Position numbers and translations under genes: made by a program
Notes under the pieces: generated by a model
The model's database searches: none
What the model was told of the DNA's origin: nothing
What the model saw: only the letters and a program-made list of their open reading frames with translations
Part shown: in pieces, positions 1 through 10,965 of the stretch
How the letters are laid out: every line of letters starts with the position of its first letter
Position numbering within the stretch: the first letter of the stretch is position 1
NCBI GenBank assembly: GCA_947175575.1
Contig: CAMWNG010000001.1
Span: 1-64,000, forward strand
Source: an uncultured Bacteroidales bacterium
GTDB taxonomy: Bacteria > Bacteroidota > Bacteroidia > Bacteroidales > Muribaculaceae
DNA: 64,000 nucleotides
Reading direction: 5' to 3'

Positions 1-98
1 GTCTACATAGTGAGTTCCAGGACAGCCATAGCTACATAGTGAGACCCTGTCTTGAAAACAAACAAACAACAAAAAACAAACAAAACAAATAAAAACTC
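1..98 (+). repeat. Mouse B1 (Alu-like) SINE fragment, 3' half plus A-rich tail; host-derived sequence at contig edge
   Basis: GTCTACATAGTGAGTTCCAGGACAGCCATAGCTACATAGTGAGACCCTGTCTTGAAAACAAACAAAC closely matches the rodent B1 consensus (GTCTACAGAGTGAGTTCCAGGACAGCCAGGGCTACACAGAGAAACCCTGTCTC + A-rich tail). Confidence 0.93.
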
Positions 99-188
99 TG
101 CAAATGGAACACATATATTTATTTATACTTTCTATGTGTCTTGCGCGTTTTTCTGCGCGCCCCCCCCCGCTACTGTTTTTTACGGATA

Positions 189-1100
189 TTATTTCGTCAT
201 GTCGGCGCGCGATTTTGAAATCGTGACAAGGTACAGACCGGTGAAAATAAGAATCACTGCAAGACCTTTAAGAGCTGAGAACGTATCAAGACCGAGATAC
301 AGGCCAACTCCGGTAGCGACTATGGGCTGAAAATAATTGTACATGCCTACGATGGTTGGACGCAGGTTTTTTTGTCCTATCATTATGCAGATGTATGCAA
401 TGAAAGTCCCGAAAAACACCACATATGCCGCTCCGCCAATTTCGGACAATGTCAAATGGGCGAAAGGCGTGTGAACCCATGTGTTTACGGAGAATGGAAG
501 AATCACTGCCGAAGCGAAGGTGAACATCCATTTCATCAGGGTGACCAAAGTGTATTTTTTTATGAAATTCTTATACAAGGTCAGATAGAGGGCGTATGAA
601 AGCTGGGCAGTGAGCACCAGAAGGTCTCCGAGCATGGGATTGTTGCCTCGCGCTGAGTTTGCGATACCGGAGTAGACCAGAATTACGGCGCCGGTAGCTC
701 CAAGAGCGATGCCGCCGGCCTTTTTCCATGTAATCGGTTCGTGAAGTATCAATGCTGCAAGAACCATCACCCACATCGGCATGGTGGTGGTGATGATCGA
801 TGCTTCGCCGGGAGATGTGAAGCTGACTCCGAAAATGAAACATCCCTGGTTGAACAGAACGCCCAGCATGCCCGCTCCTGCAAGTAATGCCAGATCCTTA
901 AGAGGAACATGTTCACGGGGAGTGAAGATTGATAACAGCCAGAAAAGCAATGCGGCTCCCATCACCCGTAAGTCTGTCATAAGGAGCGGTGTGACGATGC
1001 CTGCTCCCATGACTACCTTCGCCACAGGTGACATAAGTCCCCATATCACATTCGCACCGAGCATGGCGGCATGCCCTTTGATGTTTATCTGAGTTCTCAT
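189..1100 (-). CDS. EamA/DMT family transporter
   Basis: 303 aa, two EamA-like repeats, about 10 hydrophobic segments; GANVIWGLMSPVAK start. Confidence 0.85.
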   Translation of the reverse strand: MRTQINIKGHAAMLGANVIWGLMSPVAKVVMGAGIVTPLLMTDLRVMGAALLFWLLSIFTPREHVPLKDLALLAGAGMLGVLFNQGCFIFGVSFTSPGEASIITTTMPMWVMVLAALILHEPITWKKAGGIALGATGAVILVYSGIANSARGNNPMLGDLLVLTAQLSYALYLTLYKNFIKKYTLVTLMKWMFTFASAVILPFSVNTWVHTPFAHLTLSEIGGAAYVVFFGTFIAYICIMIGQKNLRPTIVGMYNYFQPIVATGVGLYLGLDTFSALKGLAVILIFTGLYLVTISKSRADMTK

Positions 1101-1156
1101 TCAATATTATTTTAGTTTCCGGGGTGCAAAGTTACTCAAAATTGCCAAACTTTTCG

Positions 1157-1164
1157 TACCTTTG
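1157..1164 (+). promoter_or_regulatory. Bacteroidetes -7 element (TACCTTTG) upstream of ftsY
   Basis: TACCTTTGC 26 bp before the likely ftsY ATG at 1190; an opposite-strand TAACTTTG lies at 1127-1134 for the divergent transporter. Confidence 0.6.
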
Positions 1165-1189
1165 CATCCTAAACCGCAATGTCACTTTC

Positions 1190-2155
1190 ATGAACTTTTT
1201 TAAGAGCATATTTTCACGCGAAAAAAAGGAAACCCTGGACAAAGGCCTTGAAAAGACCAAAGAAGGCGTTTTCGGCAGACTCAAACGTGCTTTTGTAGGC
1301 CGAAAGACAATTGATGATGACTTTCTTGACGAACTGGAGGAAATCTTTATAACAGGAGATGTAGGAGCCGAGACCACTCTACGCATCATAGAACGTATTC
1401 AGGCGCGTGCCGCACGCGATAAATATGTCAACGAGGACGAGTTGAACGATATGCTTGTGGAGGAAATCACCGCGTTGCTTGCCGAAAACCCTAATGATGT
1501 GTCGGCAGACGGAAGTTTTTCTGTTCCGGCCGGTAAAAAGCCTTATGTAATCATGGTCGTAGGAGTTAACGGAGTAGGCAAGACCACCACCATCGGCAAG
1601 ATGGCATACCAATACAAAAAGGCCGGCTACAAGGTGATGATCGGTGCCGCCGATACATTCCGCGCCGCCGCCGTCGAACAGATCGATGAATGGGGTCGCC
1701 GTGCCGATGTGCCGGTCATAAAGCAACAGCTCGGCAGCGATGCTGCCGCTGTGGCGTATGACACCCTGTCATCAGCCGTCGCTAACGATGTGGATGTGGT
1801 TATCATAGATACGGCCGGCCGTCTCCATAACAAAAAAGGACTTATGGACGAATTGTCCAAAATCAAACGGGTGATGCAGCGTGTAGTGCCCGACGCGCCG
1901 AATGAGGTCCTTTTGGTGCTTGACGGCTCCACGGGGCAGAATGCTTTCGAGCAGGCCCGCCAGTTCTCTGCTGCGACTCAGGTCACGGATCTGGCAGTCA
2001 CCAAACTCGATGGCACGGCCAAAGGCGGTGTTGTGATAGGTATAAGCGACCAGTTTAAGATTCCGGTTAAATATATCGGTCTCGGTGAAGGTATTGAAGA
2101 TCTTCAGGTATTCAACAAACGCGAGTTTGTTGAAAGTCTGTTCGGCAAACGCTAA
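1190..2155 (+). CDS. ftsY: Signal recognition particle receptor FtsY
   Basis: SRP GTPase motifs GVNGVGKTTTIGKMA, DTFRAAAVEQ, DTAGR, TKLDGTAKGG; start set at MNFFKSIFSREKKE rather than the upstream ORF start at 1124. Confidence 0.95.
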   Translation: MNFFKSIFSREKKETLDKGLEKTKEGVFGRLKRAFVGRKTIDDDFLDELEEIFITGDVGAETTLRIIERIQARAARDKYVNEDELNDMLVEEITALLAENPNDVSADGSFSVPAGKKPYVIMVVGVNGVGKTTTIGKMAYQYKKAGYKVMIGAADTFRAAAVEQIDEWGRRADVPVIKQQLGSDAAAVAYDTLSSAVANDVDVVIIDTAGRLHNKKGLMDELSKIKRVMQRVVPDAPNEVLLVLDGSTGQNAFEQARQFSAATQVTDLAVTKLDGTAKGGVVIGISDQFKIPVKYIGLGEGIEDLQVFNKREFVESLFGKR

Positions 2156-2169
2156 TCTTCTCGATTAAG

Positions 2170-3507
2170 ATGAAGCCCAAAGTCAATATTATCACTCTGG
2201 GATGCTCCAAGAATCTTGTCGATTCCGAGAGAGTCATGCGCATGCTTGCCGATGCCGGATTTTCGGCCGTGCACGAAGCCGATGATTTCTCCGGAGGTCC
2301 GGTCGTAATCAATACATGCGGCTTTATCAGCGATGCCAAGGAGGAATCAGTGAACACCATTCTTGATGCGTGCCGACTCAAGGAGGACGGAATCATTGAC
2401 CGTGTTTATGTGATGGGGTGCCTTGCGCAGCGTTATGCCGATGAACTGCCTCCTGAAATTCCGGAGGTGGACGCATGGTTCGGAAAGTTTGATTGGAAAA
2501 ATGTCGTAGAACGTCTTAAAGCGGATTATCCGGTTACGCCATTGCGGACCCGTCATCCGTCCTGGGACCGCAAGATAACCACTCCCTCGCATCACGCATA
2601 TCTCAAGATAGCGGAAGGATGTAACCGCTTCTGTGCTTTCTGTGCCATACCCATCATTACCGGACGTTATCATTCCCGTCCCGTTGATGAAATTCTTGCG
2701 GAAGTGCGCTCGCTCGTCAAGCGCGGTGTGCGCGAGTTCAATGTCATAGCACAGGATCTGTCAAGTTACGGGCGAGATCTTCCCGGCACGCCTTCCGGCG
2801 CGTCCCATTTCGTTGATCTGCTTGAACGTATGTCCGATACAGAGGGTGTGGAATGGATTCGTCTCCATTACGCATATCCGTCTGATTTTCCCTATGAGAT
2901 TCTTCCGGTCATGGCATCGCGTAAGAATATCTGCAAATATCTCGACATAGCTTTCCAGCATATCGATGACCGGGTGCTTGGCAATATGCAACGGCATATT
3001 GACGCAGAAAAGACCCGTGAATTGCTGGCGCGATTAAGGGCCGAGGTTCCCGGTATTCATATCCGTACGACGCTTATGACAGGATTTCCGGGCGAGACGG
3101 AGGAGGCTTTTGACAATCTGATGGATTTCGTGCGTGAGCAGCGTTTCGACCGTATGGGTGCTTTCGCTTATTGCGAGGAAGAAGATACGGCAGCCGCCCG
3201 AAACCTCACTGATGACATTCCTCCGGAAGTCAAGCAGGAGAGGCTTGACCGTCTCATGGCTCTTCAGGAAGAGATCGCTCTCGAACTTAACCGCGCAAAG
3301 ATCGGCAAGGTGATGCGTGTGGTGATTGACTCTGAGAATGATTTGAATTATGTTGCCCGAACAGAATTCGATTCGCCTGAAGTCGATCCTGAAGTAATAG
3401 TGACGAAAGATGTTCCGTTGCAAATCGGCGAGTTCTATGATGTGGTAATTACCGACGCGGCTCCATTCGAATTGTTTGGAAGTATAGTAAATCCGGCTGC
3501 AAATTGA
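2170..3507 (+). CDS. rimO: Ribosomal protein S12 methylthiotransferase RimO
   Basis: ITLGCSKNLVDSE, radical SAM CNRFCAFCAIP, C-terminal TRAM-like domain. Confidence 0.95.
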   Translation: MKPKVNIITLGCSKNLVDSERVMRMLADAGFSAVHEADDFSGGPVVINTCGFISDAKEESVNTILDACRLKEDGIIDRVYVMGCLAQRYADELPPEIPEVDAWFGKFDWKNVVERLKADYPVTPLRTRHPSWDRKITTPSHHAYLKIAEGCNRFCAFCAIPIITGRYHSRPVDEILAEVRSLVKRGVREFNVIAQDLSSYGRDLPGTPSGASHFVDLLERMSDTEGVEWIRLHYAYPSDFPYEILPVMASRKNICKYLDIAFQHIDDRVLGNMQRHIDAEKTRELLARLRAEVPGIHIRTTLMTGFPGETEEAFDNLMDFVREQRFDRMGAFAYCEEEDTAAARNLTDDIPPEVKQERLDRLMALQEEIALELNRAKIGKVMRVVIDSENDLNYVARTEFDSPEVDPEVIVTKDVPLQIGEFYDVVITDAAPFELFGSIVNPAAN

Positions 3508-4502
3508 ATCTGATTAAGGATAAGACACGTAACGAGGTCATAAGGTTGCTCGGCGAAGGTGCCGACTTTATGCTTTACCGACTTCCGGGACGCACGCCTA
3601 AACTTGTGACGGCGCGCAAACCGAAGGTCGACGTGCGTATTATTCCTTGGAATACCCATCTTTCCGATGCCATAGTTCCCGATGATACAGCAGAGGCGAC
3701 TTTCGAACTGCCATCCGAAACGCCGGAGCAGTATTATCTCGAAAGTCTTGAAAAAATTATATCCCGATTAAAGCAGCGCGGGAGAGCCAAGACTGTCATA
3801 TCGCGTGTTATAGCCGGATGCAATCCGGAATGTGACTGGGTGGATATCGCCGACTGCCTGTGGCAGAAATATCCCGACACATTCGGATATCTTTTTTATA
3901 CCTCCGGAACCGGAGGATGGGTAGGGGCTACCCCTGAGAAATTGCTGTTCACGTTCAGTCCCGACACGTTCACCACTTGCGCGCTCGCCGGAACATTGCC
4001 GACAGATGTTGAATGGAACCGTAAGAATTATGATGAGCAGCAGATGGTTGCTGACTTCATCAAGGATACTTTGACGCGACTTGGACTGCGGTTTGAGGAA
4101 AATGGGCCGCGGACGCTGCGTTACGGAGCGATAAAGCACCTGATGACTAATTTCAGAGGTGTGATGGATAACCCTGAAATGCAGATTCCTGTGTTGCTCG
4201 ACTCGCTTGCTCCTACGCCGGCGCTTGCGGGTTTGCCGCGCGAGGATGCTTTGGCTGACATAGCTGATACGGAACTGCACCGCCGCGGGTGTTACGGGGG
4301 ATATATATATGTAGGGGATGATACTCGCGTCTACACCTTTGTGACAATACGTTGCGCTCAGTTCGACCCGCGTGACGGCAGGTGGGCGGTATATGCCGGT
4401 GGAGGAATAACCCCGGCAAGTGTTCCGGCCGATGAATGGGCTGAAACGTGTGCCAAATCAGACACATTGGTGCGACTTATAAGAAAGGAGGTGCCGGAAT
4501 GA
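3504..4502 (+). CDS. Chorismate-binding enzyme, likely isochorismate synthase (MenF-like)
   Basis: GGWVGATPEKLL, ALAGTLP, GCYGGYIYVGD, YAGGGITPAS motifs; TTG start overlaps the rimO stop. Confidence 0.8.
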   Translation: MNLIKDKTRNEVIRLLGEGADFMLYRLPGRTPKLVTARKPKVDVRIIPWNTHLSDAIVPDDTAEATFELPSETPEQYYLESLEKIISRLKQRGRAKTVISRVIAGCNPECDWVDIADCLWQKYPDTFGYLFYTSGTGGWVGATPEKLLFTFSPDTFTTCALAGTLPTDVEWNRKNYDEQQMVADFIKDTLTRLGLRFEENGPRTLRYGAIKHLMTNFRGVMDNPEMQIPVLLDSLAPTPALAGLPREDALADIADTELHRRGCYGGYIYVGDDTRVYTFVTIRCAQFDPRDGRWAVYAGGGITPASVPADEWAETCAKSDTLVRLIRKEVPE

Positions 4503-5902
4503 ACAATTCTCGCCGCCCTCTCATCATTTCGTTGGGAGCCGTAGTAATCCTGATTGTGCTTTCGAGTTGTCCATGGGCTGAATGGAGCGGCGGACGTCTT
4601 AAGGATTTTCATCTTTTCGCCGACCTTATGCCGCAAAAGGTGAATGTCGAGGCAGCCCGACGTTCAGCTGCCGAAAATGTGGATCCGGAACTGCTGGCTT
4701 ATGTTGACCGTCGAGACTCGGTTATCGTTCATGCTGACAGTGTGGCGGAGGTCGTACCGGACACTCTACCCGTTCCGGTGATAGAGCGTTGTACAGAGGC
4801 TCCACGTCGCGGAGATGTCGTGCTGATCGAGGATTACTCGCCGGAAGGTGACGGTCTTTCCCGTCTTAAATCGACACTTTCCGAGGCTTCGGGAAGAACA
4901 GTGCGTATCGCCATGGTCGGAGATTCGTATATCGAAGGCGATATTCTTGCGCAGGATATCCGTGCCGGGCTTCAACGTAAGTATGGCGGTCGCGGAGTAG
5001 GGTATGTACCCGCTTTTACAAATTTTCCGGGTTTCCGCGGGAGTGTCGTTCAAAGCGGGGCTCATTGGGAAGAGCGTGAGATACGAAAAATGAATGACGA
5101 TCCATTGCGTACAATCCTCGGTACATATTTTATAGGCGGAGACGGTGCCTTTTCACGATATAAAGGGAGTGCCAGTCCCGATTTTGTTGATTACTGGACA
5201 CGGTCGACCATCGTGTTTTCAGCTCCACGCGAGGGTACTCTCACCTTTCATATCGCTGCTGAAGATTCGGATCGGGTCTTTAAAATCGAGCCGTCGTCAG
5301 GTCTGCAGGCCATCTCTGTGCCGGCGGTGGCCAAAGATCTGAAAATAACGGCCGAACTTCCGGGCATAAAGGTTGCCGGAGTGTGGCTCGACAGTTCGCG
5401 GGGAATTGTTTTTGATGATATATCGCTTCGAGGTAACAGCGGTATAAGCCACCGGCAACTCGATGCCTCCACTACCGCACAGATGCGTCAGTGGATCGAT
5501 TATGATCTTATAATACTTGAATTCGGAATGAACGCGCTTTCCGCTGCTCAAAAAGATTATACAGCCTACGGAAAGGGAATGGAAGCGGTTGTAATGAATC
5601 TCAAGTCGCTATATCCCAATGCACAGATTCTTGTGATGGGGGTAGGTGACCGTGGTACGAAAATCGGTACAGGTCTCGGCTCTATGCCCACAGTGGCGGC
5701 TCTCGTCGACGCACAGCGCGCGATGGCCCACCGTACGGGGTCGTTGTTTTACGATACTCGTGCCGCAATGGGTGGCGACGGTGCCGCCGTGGATTGGAAC
5801 CGCCGCCGTCTTCTCAATTCCGATTACGTGCACCTCAATCATAAAGGCGGCGCGGAACTTGCTGAAATTTTTCTTGAATCACTCAATCAAAGTCTACAAT
5901 GA
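4499..5902 (+). CDS. SGNH/GDSL-type hydrolase-like secreted or membrane-anchored protein
   Basis: N-terminal signal anchor; MVGDSYIEGD (block I), EFGMNAL, DYVHLNHKGGAELA (DxxH block V). ATGA overlap with upstream gene. Confidence 0.8.
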   Translation: MNNSRRPLIISLGAVVILIVLSSCPWAEWSGGRLKDFHLFADLMPQKVNVEAARRSAAENVDPELLAYVDRRDSVIVHADSVAEVVPDTLPVPVIERCTEAPRRGDVVLIEDYSPEGDGLSRLKSTLSEASGRTVRIAMVGDSYIEGDILAQDIRAGLQRKYGGRGVGYVPAFTNFPGFRGSVVQSGAHWEEREIRKMNDDPLRTILGTYFIGGDGAFSRYKGSASPDFVDYWTRSTIVFSAPREGTLTFHIAAEDSDRVFKIEPSSGLQAISVPAVAKDLKITAELPGIKVAGVWLDSSRGIVFDDISLRGNSGISHRQLDASTTAQMRQWIDYDLIILEFGMNALSAAQKDYTAYGKGMEAVVMNLKSLYPNAQILVMGVGDRGTKIGTGLGSMPTVAALVDAQRAMAHRTGSLFYDTRAAMGGDGAAVDWNRRRLLNSDYVHLNHKGGAELAEIFLESLNQSLQ

Positions 5903-7134
5903 GAACCAAAATACTACTATATCTGGCACTGGCCGCCGCACCGGTGATGTGCGGTCAGGAACAGGCTGAATTGCGCGAAAATCCCCGGATGGAGTCTGCG
6001 AAACGTGAGAATTTTGTCGCTCCGGCTGTCGAATATCCGTCGTATGTGAAGACATCCGCGAATCACATCGATCTTCACGGGCACGACTGGTCCGGACTGG
6101 CTGCGAGACTCCGTGGCGCCGACTCAGTGCGAGTCAATATCGTTCATATAGGAGATTCGCATCTGCAGGCAGACATGGGCACCGCCGTAACGCGAACTCT
6201 TCTTGGTCAGCACTACGGATCCGCAGGTCGCGGGCTTATCGTTCCGTTCAAACTCGCGGGAACTAATGAGCCTGTCGATTATGTCATCACTTCGGAAACC
6301 CCTATGGCGCAGGGTCGTCTTCTGAAACAGCCCTGGGGGACCAGGATGGGTTTTACCGGCATAGGAATCTGCCCCGATGCCGATGAGGTTACTTTTGAAA
6401 TAAGCGCACGTGAACCGTTTGATTCCATTGCAATATATTATACCGGTGACGATCCCGAAGTGCTCGCGCCGGCACCAGGCTGCAAAGGATGCGATGGAAT
6501 TATCTCATTCGCTTTACCTACGGATACGGCCGCTGTAGTGACCTTGGCACTCGCCGCGACAGAACGCCCCACTTTTCACGGAATAAATCTTGTAAATGGC
6601 GAAGCAGGAGTTGCATATCATGTAATCGGTAATAATGGAGCGACTTATGGCACATATAACATGATTCCCGGATTTGCCGATGACATCGCGCGTTTCGAAC
6701 CGGCATTGCTTATCGTCTCCCTCGGTACGAATGAGGCATATAATAATGTGACTGATGAAGAATTCAAACAGGAGATGCGCACGTTGCTTACCGATCTGCG
6801 ACGTTCATGTCCCGATTCTGAAATATTGCTTACAACACCATCCGAGTGTCAGCGTAAGATAGTGCGCCGACGTCGCCGTCGCAAGATCACCACTTACGCC
6901 GTCAACCGGGATGTGAAACGTATGCGTGATCTAATCCTTGAAGTAGCCGCCGAGGAACAACTTCCGGTCTATGACTTTTATCAGGTAGCCGGAGGCCAAG
7001 GTACGTCCGACAAATGGCTCGCGGATCAATATCTCAACCGCGACCGCATTCACATGACCCGTGCCGGATACACCTTACAGGGACATCTTTTTACTGAGGC
7101 GCTTGAAGCAGCCTTTGATTCCTATAAAAACTGA
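5899..7134 (+). CDS. Second SGNH/GDSL-type hydrolase-like secreted protein
   Basis: Signal peptide; HIGDSHLQAD, NGATYGTYN, SLGTNEAYN, DRIHMTRAGYTLQG. ATGA overlap with upstream gene. Confidence 0.85.
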   Translation: MRTKILLYLALAAAPVMCGQEQAELRENPRMESAKRENFVAPAVEYPSYVKTSANHIDLHGHDWSGLAARLRGADSVRVNIVHIGDSHLQADMGTAVTRTLLGQHYGSAGRGLIVPFKLAGTNEPVDYVITSETPMAQGRLLKQPWGTRMGFTGIGICPDADEVTFEISAREPFDSIAIYYTGDDPEVLAPAPGCKGCDGIISFALPTDTAAVVTLALAATERPTFHGINLVNGEAGVAYHVIGNNGATYGTYNMIPGFADDIARFEPALLIVSLGTNEAYNNVTDEEFKQEMRTLLTDLRRSCPDSEILLTTPSECQRKIVRRRRRRKITTYAVNRDVKRMRDLILEVAAEEQLPVYDFYQVAGGQGTSDKWLADQYLNRDRIHMTRAGYTLQGHLFTEALEAAFDSYKN

Positions 7135-7145
7135 ACCGATAACCT

Positions 7146-8663
7146 ATGGACTCTCTCTCTCTTTCATCAATTTCCGATTTTCTGAGCCGGTTTGATTTTT
7201 CACGGCTACCGGATCTTCTGCGATACGATCCGCAGAGCCCGATGCTGTTCAATACAGGATTGTTCCTGCTGCTTTTCGCAGCGTTCATGATCGTTCATGA
7301 ATTGCTGCGTAACCGCCCTACAGCCAGGATGATAGCGATAATAGCCTTCTCACTGTACTTTTACTATAAGGCCAGCGGATGGTGTTGCGCGTTGCTTTGC
7401 GGAATCTGTATATCCGATTATCTGTTAGGGCTCTGGATGTCCCGAACAGTCTCAGATGTGCTGCGACGGCTGATTGTTGCTCTTAATATCGTGGTGAATA
7501 TCGGAATGCTCGTGTATTTCAAATATTTCAATCTGTTGGGACGTACATGGGCCGAACTCCGTCACGGACAGTTTGACGCCTGGGATATAATTCTTCCTGC
7601 GGGAATATCATTCATAACTTTCCGTTCCATCAGTTATATAGTCGATCTATATCGCCGTGACCTCGAAGCAGAGAAAAATTTTCTGAACTATGCCTTCAGC
7701 CTCACCTTCTTCCCGCCCCTCCTGGCGGGGCCGGTGGTACGGGCGCGCGATATTCTACCACAGGTAAAGGAGCGCCCCGTGGCCACATCTGAAATGGTAG
7801 GTCAGGGATTTTTCCTGATTATGAGCGGTCTTATCAAGAAGGTCATAATAGCTGACTATATTTCGGGTAATTTCGTTGACCGCGTGTTCGACAACCCTTC
7901 GCTTTATACCGGCTTCGAGAATCTGATGGGTGCGGTGGGATTCACCGTACAGTTATATTGCGACTTTTCAGGATATTCCGATATGGCAATAGGCATAGCG
8001 TTGCTGATGGGATACAGGTTCAAAGAAAACTTCCGTGCACCATTCAAGGCACAGAATCCTTCAGAGTTCTGGCACAGATGGCATATCTCGCTTTCAACAT
8101 GGTTGCGCGACTATCTGTATATTCCGCTTGGAGGCTCCCGAAAAGGTAAGTTCCGCACATATCTGAACAATTTCATCACAATGGTTCTCGGAGGCCTATG
8201 GCATGGTGCGGGCTGGATGTATCTGCTCTGGGGCGGCTATCACGGTGTTCTGCTTGCTTTTCATAAGTTTTTCAAGGGAAAATATGAATTGTCAGAGCGA
8301 CTTCGTCGCTCTCCATTGCTCAGAGCTGTGAACGTGACGGTTACTTTCGCTCTTATTGTAATCGGTTTCGCTATCTTCCGTGCAGACTCTCTTGCTACGC
8401 TCGAGGCTATGGGGCGTCAGATACTGTTTGCTTTCCATCCCGATATCGCGGTTCAATTCGTGTCGAGTTACATGCTGATTGTCGCTGCAATTATTGTAGC
8501 GATGGCCGGACATCTTGCTCCGCGTGCATGGACTACGGGAATGTGCACCTTCTATCAGGAGCGCTCGGTAGCCGTTCAGACCATAATTCTGGCAATAGTC
8601 CTGTTCGCCGTAATTCAGGTCAGCTCTTCGGATCTGGTACCGTTCATCTATCTGCAATATTAA
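7146..8663 (+). CDS. MBOAT family O-acyltransferase (AlgI/DltB/PatA-like)
   Basis: 505 aa polytopic; GISFITFRSISYIVDLYR, FPPLLAGPVVRA, FWHRWHISLSTWLRDYLYIPLGGSRKG, GLWHGAGWMYLLWGGYHG. Confidence 0.93.
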   Translation: MDSLSLSSISDFLSRFDFSRLPDLLRYDPQSPMLFNTGLFLLLFAAFMIVHELLRNRPTARMIAIIAFSLYFYYKASGWCCALLCGICISDYLLGLWMSRTVSDVLRRLIVALNIVVNIGMLVYFKYFNLLGRTWAELRHGQFDAWDIILPAGISFITFRSISYIVDLYRRDLEAEKNFLNYAFSLTFFPPLLAGPVVRARDILPQVKERPVATSEMVGQGFFLIMSGLIKKVIIADYISGNFVDRVFDNPSLYTGFENLMGAVGFTVQLYCDFSGYSDMAIGIALLMGYRFKENFRAPFKAQNPSEFWHRWHISLSTWLRDYLYIPLGGSRKGKFRTYLNNFITMVLGGLWHGAGWMYLLWGGYHGVLLAFHKFFKGKYELSERLRRSPLLRAVNVTVTFALIVIGFAIFRADSLATLEAMGRQILFAFHPDIAVQFVSSYMLIVAAIIVAMAGHLAPRAWTTGMCTFYQERSVAVQTIILAIVLFAVIQVSSSDLVPFIYLQY

Positions 8664-8672
8664 TTTTATGAT

Positions 8673-8721
8673 ATAAGACATGAGCCTCGTTATTCGTCGA
8701 ATAACGAGGCTCATGTCTTAT
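8673..8721. terminator. Bidirectional hairpin between convergent MBOAT and guaB
   Basis: Perfect 24-bp inverted repeat ATAAGACATGAGCCTCGTTATTCG-T-CGAATAACGAGGCTCATGTCTTAT. Confidence 0.8.
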
Positions 8722-8731
8722 AAGGTCTTTA

Positions 8732-10234
<1,503 letters not shown>

Positions 10235-10244
10235 TTATTGCATG

Positions 10245-10276
10245 CAAAGTTACGAATTTCCCCGCAACCCGCCAAG
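10245..10276 (-). promoter_or_regulatory. Putative guaB promoter (-33 CTTG, 20 bp, -7 TAACTTTG)
   Basis: On the minus strand CTTGGCGGGTT...TAACTTTG; spacing is exactly 20 bp. Confidence 0.6.
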
Positions 10277-10338
10277 ACTTTTCCGAAAATTCCCGCAAAC
10301 TCTTTTTCGAGTCGGGTATCAACAATCGAAATAGTCCA

Positions 10339-10368
10339 CACGTTATATTATATATAATGTATAACGTG
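10339..10368. promoter_or_regulatory. Inverted repeat immediately upstream of the 10376 ORF
   Basis: CACGTTATA-N12-TATAACGTG, 7 bp before the ATG. Confidence 0.5.
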
Positions 10369-10375
10369 GAATTAT

Positions 10376-10945
10376 ATGGACAATAAAGAAATCGTAAAAG
10401 AGTTTGAAGAAAAGATCCGGAAGAATCTTGAAGAGTTCCTCCAGCGCAAAGAAGCTTTGGACAGTCATGTGCCCGAATGTCCTGATGTCGAGGAGAAATG
10501 GCCCGTGATAGCACGTGCATATCTGCCTGATGGTGCTCGGGAATTCAAGGATTATCCTGTTGTATCGCTCGGCTGGATGATGCTCATGGGTATGGCCATG
10601 GCTTTCTATTGGGATACAGACTGGGCAAAATATGCGTCGCGCGACAATCTTTATGAAGAATTACGCGATAAGGACGGCTATGACAACTTTGACGATACGG
10701 TCGTGAAGTCCTTACTCGGGTATGAAGGCGAAGCTGCTGAAAAGGTAACGGAGCTTGTATCGGAATGTGCCGCAAGGGTGCTTGATATGCTGCATCGTGA
10801 ACATGTAGAGCCCGGAACAGAGACAGCGTTCGGATGCTATGTGGCGGCGATCCATCAGTTGTATCTCGCCGGAATGGCTATGGAACTGAATGCCCTGGGT
10901 TATCACATGACTCCTCTGACCGCGCAGGATATAAAAGGTAATTGA
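10376..10945 (+). CDS. Hypothetical protein, 189 aa, helical
   Basis: Intact ORF with ATG, between guaB promoter and terminator-like hairpin; family not recognised with certainty. Confidence 0.7.
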   Translation: MDNKEIVKEFEEKIRKNLEEFLQRKEALDSHVPECPDVEEKWPVIARAYLPDGAREFKDYPVVSLGWMMLMGMAMAFYWDTDWAKYASRDNLYEELRDKDGYDNFDDTVVKSLLGYEGEAAEKVTELVSECAARVLDMLHREHVEPGTETAFGCYVAAIHQLYLAGMAMELNALGYHMTPLTAQDIKGN

Positions 10946-10965
10946 CGAATTATTGTCAGATAAAG

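Noticed and set aside
52-330. 92-aa ORF across the left edge
   Set aside because: Begins in the SINE tail and overlaps the 3' end of the DMT transporter antisense; not a gene.
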